A stretch of DNA of 6,484 nucleotides from an uncultured Rikenella sp. (GTDB lineage: Bacteria > Bacteroidota > Bacteroidia > Bacteroidales > Rikenellaceae), in the NCBI GenBank assembly GCA_910577885.1, contig CAJTNK010000105.1, positions 1 through 6,484 on the forward strand, given 5' to 3'. The stretch's first letter is position 1. Each line of letters starts with the position of its first letter. The translations under genes were made by a program, and so were the position numbers. Positions 5,047 to 6,484 of the stretch are shown in pieces. The notes under the pieces are model-generated. The model ran no database searches. It was not told the DNA's origin and saw only the letters and a program-made list of their open reading frames with translations.

Positions 5047-5078
5047 GTTCGGACCGACTTGTAATAGCCGGTCCGAAC
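5047..5078 (-). terminator. rho-independent terminator of the perR-rubrerythrin operon
   Basis: GTTCGGACCG (5047-5056) and CGGTCCGAAC (5069-5078) form a perfect 10-bp GC-rich stem with a 12-nt loop. On the minus strand TTGTTTTT follows at once. It lies 29 nt past the rubrerythrin stop. Confidence 0.88.
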
Positions 5079-5107
5079 AGAATAAATTCGAAGAGAAAAA
5101 AGATCTC

Positions 5108-5662
5108 TTACTTCTTGAAGTAGCGGTTGAAGAGCCCTTCGAAACCCTTGCCGTGGCGAGCTTCGTCTTTGCACATCTCGTGCACCGTGTCGTGAATGGC
5201 ATCCAGGCCCAGTTCCTTAGCCCGCGTAGCGATCCGTTTTTTGTCTTCGCAAGCTCCGGCTTCGGCTTCCATCCGTGCTTTGACGTTGGTTTTGGTGTCC
5301 CAAACCACTTCGCCGAGCAGTTCGCAGAACTTGGCGGCATGTTCGGCCTCTTCCCACGCGTAGCGTTTGAAGGCTTCGGCGATCTCCGGATACCCTTCGC
5401 GATCGGCCTGACGGCTCATTGCCAGGTACATACCCACTTCGGTGCATTCGCCCGTAAAGTGAGCTTTCAACCCTTCGAGCACTTCGGCATCTACCCCTTT
5501 GGCTACCCCGATCACGTGTTCGTCGACGAAATGCAGACCGCCTTCCTGTTCGACATATTCTTTGAACTTGCTCTTCGGCTGTTTGCACTGCGGGCAAATT
5601 TCCGGCGCTTCGTCCCCTTCGTGAATGTAACCGCAGACGGTGCAGATGAATTTCTTCTTCAT
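5108..5662 (-). CDS. rbr: rubrerythrin with N-terminal rubredoxin domain (reverse rubrerythrin type)
   Basis: This 184-aa cytoplasmic non-haem iron protein reduces hydrogen peroxide to water in anaerobes. Residues 1-35 are a rubredoxin-like zinc-ribbon/iron site with Cys7, Cys10 (CTVC) and Cys23, Cys26 (CPQC). Residues 45-182 form a ferritin-like four-helix di-iron domain. Its ligand motifs are GECTE (Glu72, Glu75), EEAEH (Glu105, Glu107, His108) and DEARH (Glu167, His170). In classical rubrerythrin the rubredoxin domain is at the C-terminus; here the order is reversed, as in clostridial reverse rubrerythrins. Electrons would pass from an NAD(P)H-dependent rubredoxin reductase encoded elsewhere. 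The gene starts 24 nt after the perR stop and ends before a strong terminator, so it is the distal gene of a peroxide-response operon. Confidence 0.95.
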   Translation of the reverse strand: MKKKFICTVCGYIHEGDEAPEICPQCKQPKSKFKEYVEQEGGLHFVDEHVIGVAKGVDAEVLEGLKAHFTGECTEVGMYLAMSRQADREGYPEIAEAFKRYAWEEAEHAAKFCELLGEVVWDTKTNVKARMEAEAGACEDKKRIATRAKELGLDAIHDTVHEMCKDEARHGKGFEGLFNRYFKK

Positions 5663-5686
5663 GACAGATTGATTTTAAGTTGGTTG

Positions 5687-6166
5687 TTATTGGTTTGTTC
5701 CGTTGTCGCCGGGCCGCTCTTCTTGCCGACACCGCGCGCAGATACCTTTATAATAGAGTTGAGTCGTCCGAACGGTATGTCCCGCAGCGAGAAACGTTGC
5801 ATCCGGCATCGGGATTTCCGGTCGTTCCGGTTCGAAAAAAATGTCGTGCAAAGCTCCGCACTCGGTGCAAAAAAAGTGTCCGTGAGGTCGCAAATCCCCG
5901 TCGAACCGCATCCCGTGCGGGTCCACTTCGATCTGTGTCGCCGCCCCCTGACGCACCAGCAGTTCCAAGGTATTGTAGACGGTTGTCTTGGACAATGTCG
6001 GGATTCGAGGGGCCAACGCGCCGTAAATTTCATCCGCCGTCGGGTGGGTCCGATGGGTCGACAAGTACTCCATAACCGCGATCCGTTGAACGGACGGACG
6101 TATGCCGTGTTGTCGCAGCCACTCGCTGGTATTTGCCGGAGCTTGCAAATTTTGTATTGATTTCAA
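5687..6166 (-). CDS. perR: PerR-type peroxide-sensing Fur-family repressor
   Basis: This protein is about 159 aa, with a winged-helix DNA-binding domain (about 14-80: WLRQHGIRPSVQR, HPTADEIY, TLSKTTVYNTL) and a metal-binding dimerisation domain. The five regulatory ligands of B. subtilis PerR (His37, Asp85, His91, His93, Asp104) align with His41, Asp89, His95, His97 and Asp108, a constant shift of four. Asp at the last position, rather than Glu, favours PerR over Fur. The structural zinc site is Cys100-Cys103 and Cys143-Cys146. Fe-bound PerR is inactivated by peroxide-driven His oxidation, derepressing targets; the adjacent rubrerythrin fits. There is no ATG before the helix-turn-helix. The start is taken as TTG at 6166, with a second TTG (codon 7, 6148) as an alternative. 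A consensus promoter lies just upstream. Confidence 0.92.
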   Translation of the reverse strand: MKSIQNLQAPANTSEWLRQHGIRPSVQRIAVMEYLSTHRTHPTADEIYGALAPRIPTLSKTTVYNTLELLVRQGAATQIEVDPHGMRFDGDLRPHGHFFCTECGALHDIFFEPERPEIPMPDATFLAAGHTVRTTQLYYKGICARCRQEERPGDNGTNQ

Positions 6167-6167
6167 T
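6156..6167. promoter_or_regulatory. palindrome over the perR start, candidate operator
   Basis: ATTGA-TT-TCAAT is a perfect interrupted palindrome covering the TTG start codon, just downstream of the expected transcription start. It could be an autoregulatory site for PerR, but it does not match the known TTATAATNATTATAA PerR box, so this is conjecture. Confidence 0.3.
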
Positions 6168-6180
6168 TTTGATTCAGTTG

Positions 6181-6211
6181 CAAATATAAAGACTTTCCGA
6201 TAAACGGCAAA
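6181..6211 (-). promoter_or_regulatory. Bacteroidota-type promoter of the perR-rubrerythrin operon
   Basis: The minus strand reads TTTG (6211-6208), exactly 19 nt, then TATATTTG (6188-6181). This is a full match to TTTG-N19-21-TAnnTTTG of the primary Bacteroidota sigma factor. The region upstream (6215-6310) is A-rich on this strand, as an UP-like element would be. The start of transcription should fall near 6174. Confidence 0.75.
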
Positions 6212-6332
6212 CCCGTTCGAAATATTTTTTTGTTGCAGCTATTTTTATGGATTTTGTTTTTCGTGTAAGCTGTGTGTCTTTTCCGGTTTTGTGGGTTTTT
6301 GTTCGTGGCGTTTTCTCTTCCGGATGGCCCAT

Positions 6333-6349
6333 GCGATACGCAGTATCGC
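6333..6349. repeat. hairpin at the inner edge of the right repeat
   Basis: GCGATAC (6333-6339) and GTATCGC (6343-6349) form a perfect 7-bp stem with a 3-nt loop, touching block B. No T-run follows on either strand. No counterpart exists at the left copy. Confidence 0.6.
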
Positions 6350-6483
6350 CCGTCCACGGGACGTGGGGCCTGCCCGGCCCGAGGGCAATTCCTGCTTGTC
6401 GGTATAGCTCGACCCGCGCGCCGCGCCTAAAGTAGCGAAATCGTTCAAACGCAGGGTACGCGTTTGAACAAGATTTCGCTGGC
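6348..6483 (-). repeat. right copy of the composite interspersed repeat (inverted)
   Basis: Read on the minus strand, block A (6483-6413) and block B (6383-6348) match the left copy. Only 29 nt separate them here, against 134 nt on the left. The block A stem GTTCAAACGC (6443-6452) / GCGTTTGAAC (6460-6469) is unchanged, while its 7-nt loop differs almost completely (AGGGTAC on the plus strand here; AAAAAAC at the left copy). The element points inward like the left one, so the gene block lies between inverted copies. It may continue past the window edge. Confidence 0.8.
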
Positions 6484-6484
6484 G

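Noticed and set aside
4982..6160. 392-codon plus-strand ORF
   Set aside because: It is antisense to the rubrerythrin and perR genes and spans their terminator and junction; the translation has no sensible domain.

Overview
The window looks like a chromosomal segment from a Bacteroidota species, most likely Rikenellaceae/Alistipes-like. That placement is an inference. It rests on three things: promoters fitting the Bacteroidota pattern TTTG-N19-TAnnTTTG, an ExbB / 4-TM protein / ExbD / ExbD gene order, and remnants of FISUMP-domain genes in a GC-rich genome. All six intact protein genes and the tRNA gene are on the minus strand, so the window reads right to left.

Layout from right to left. 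(1) 6348-6484 is a hairpin-rich intergenic repeat, the inverted partner of one at the left end. (2) 6167-6347 is an AT-rich region with a well-formed promoter for the next operon. (3) A PerR-type Fur-family peroxide sensor (5687-6166, TTG start) is followed 24 nt later by a rubrerythrin with an N-terminal rubredoxin domain (5108-5662). A strong rho-independent terminator (5047-5078) closes this oxidative-stress operon. (4) A type I (cytoplasmic) L-asparaginase, ansA (3902-4915). (5) tRNA-Ser(GGA) at 3630-3717, followed by a 112-nt MITE-like palindromic element (3502-3613). (6) A proton-motive-force energising operon: TolQ/ExbB channel protein (2458-3276), a structured 222-nt spacer, a small four-TM protein (1822-2235), and two different ExbD proteins (1231-1809 and 742-1221). 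It ends at a hairpin at 655-681, and no tonB follows. (7) 1-640 has no intact gene. It holds decayed 3' ends of FISUMP-domain genes on the minus strand and a composite repeat on the plus strand.

Functionally, the ExbB/ExbD set would use the proton gradient to drive outer-membrane uptake or cell-envelope work. Its ATP-independent partner TonB must be encoded elsewhere. PerR-rubrerythrin is a compact peroxide sense-and-detoxify unit: PerR carries all five residues of the B. subtilis regulatory metal site. ansA and tRNA-Ser are housekeeping.

The least ordinary part is the repeat material. Two copies of a modular element (a 71-nt block A and a 36-nt block B, with different inserts between them) bracket the roughly 6-kb gene block in opposite orientations, and the left copy abuts a truncated FISUMP gene. 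I see no evidence of a defence system, CRISPR, integrase or transposase in the window.
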